A stretch of 22,476 nt of DNA from Lachnospiraceae bacterium (GTDB lineage Bacteria; Bacillota_A; Clostridia; Lachnospirales; Lachnospiraceae), in contig QXWX01000106.1 of NCBI GenBank assembly GCA_009911175.1, positions 1 through 22,476 of the forward strand. Reading direction: 5' to 3'. Below are positions 22,423-22,476 of the stretch, in pieces (position 1 is the first letter of the stretch; the number at the start of each line of letters is the position of its first letter). The notes beneath the pieces were generated by a model. The model was not told where the DNA came from. It ran no database searches and saw nothing but the letters and a program-made list of their open reading frames with translations. Both the position numbers and the translations under genes were made by a program.

Positions 22423-22476
22423 CTATACCTCTTGAAACGGCCGAATGGCCATGATGGGGTGCCCTTGGGTATACCT
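22423..22476 (-). CDS. Possible 3' end of an upstream gene or leader ORF, cut by the window edge
   Basis: The minus-strand frame is open from the window edge for 17 codons (ending YTQGHPIMAIRPFQEV) to a TAG 25 bases before the PBP start. It could be the tail of a co-transcribed gene or a leader ORF. It shares ATACCCAAGGGC with the frame upstream of guaA, in the same reading frame (TQG). Confidence 0.3.
   Translation of the reverse strand, partial: RYTQGHPIMAIRPFQEV

Noticed and set aside
22453..22476. GGGGTGCCCTT on the plus strand looks like the 5' end of a TPP riboswitch
   Set aside because: Only about 22 bases are visible, and the CTGAGA and 3' parts would lie outside the window, so the call cannot be supported. 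The same bases are also part of the minus-strand TQG frame.

Overview
The window looks like a chromosomal segment of an anaerobic gut-type Clostridia, most likely Lachnospiraceae. The reasons are strong AGGAGG-type ribosome binding sites, Firmicutes-style promoters, a YesM/YesN-type two-component sugar locus, a Clostridia-style shortened GuaA, and roughly balanced base composition. No rRNA, tRNA, CRISPR array or complete insertion sequence was seen.

Layout. 1-369 is the end of an AbrB-like small protein (+). 498-1790 is a GMP synthase with a reduced glutaminase domain (-). 1970-3162 holds three small domain-of-unknown-function genes (DUF2200, DUF1801, DUF1905), all on the minus strand. 3477-5869 is a plus-strand pair: a DUF1538 membrane protein and a double PII-like signalling protein, separated by an interval packed with hairpins. 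5870-6426 is a gene graveyard with a MATE tail, the head of an AAA-ATPase_like gene and inverted repeats. 6427-8659 is a sugar O-acetyltransferase (-) diverging from a MATE exporter (+). 8752-9399 is a tandem-duplicated L-rhamnose mutarotase (-). 9426-9588 is a MITE-like element with terminal inverted repeats and an 8-bp duplication. 9685-10070 is a brnTA toxin-antitoxin pair whose toxin has lost its middle.

10164-17711 is a carbohydrate-uptake locus, all on the minus strand. In transcription order it holds a sensor kinase, an AraC-type response regulator, a solute-binding lipoprotein, two ABC permeases and an intracellular beta-propeller glycosidase. The likely logic is that the kinase senses an extracellular oligosaccharide, the regulator switches on the transporter, and the glycosidase cuts the imported sugar. 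No transport ATPase is encoded here, so a shared MsmK-type ATPase elsewhere is expected. The rhamnose mutarotase nearby suggests, but does not prove, rhamnose-containing glycans.

17713-19432 holds a damaged AAA-ATPase_like/PD-(D/E)XK gene, broken by a stop codon and two apparent internal deletions, and a small P-loop kinase (-). 19650-20081 is a small membrane protein (+) behind a strong promoter flanked by operator-like repeats. 20277-22397 is a MecA/PBP2a-type class B penicillin-binding protein (-). A short open frame runs off the right edge.

The most notable points are the reduced GuaA glutaminase domain, the two-domain mutarotase in which each half keeps what the other lost, the MITE beside a gutted BrnT, and the DUF1538/PII-like module with its structured spacer. 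A short motif encoding TQG also occurs upstream of both guaA and the PBP gene.
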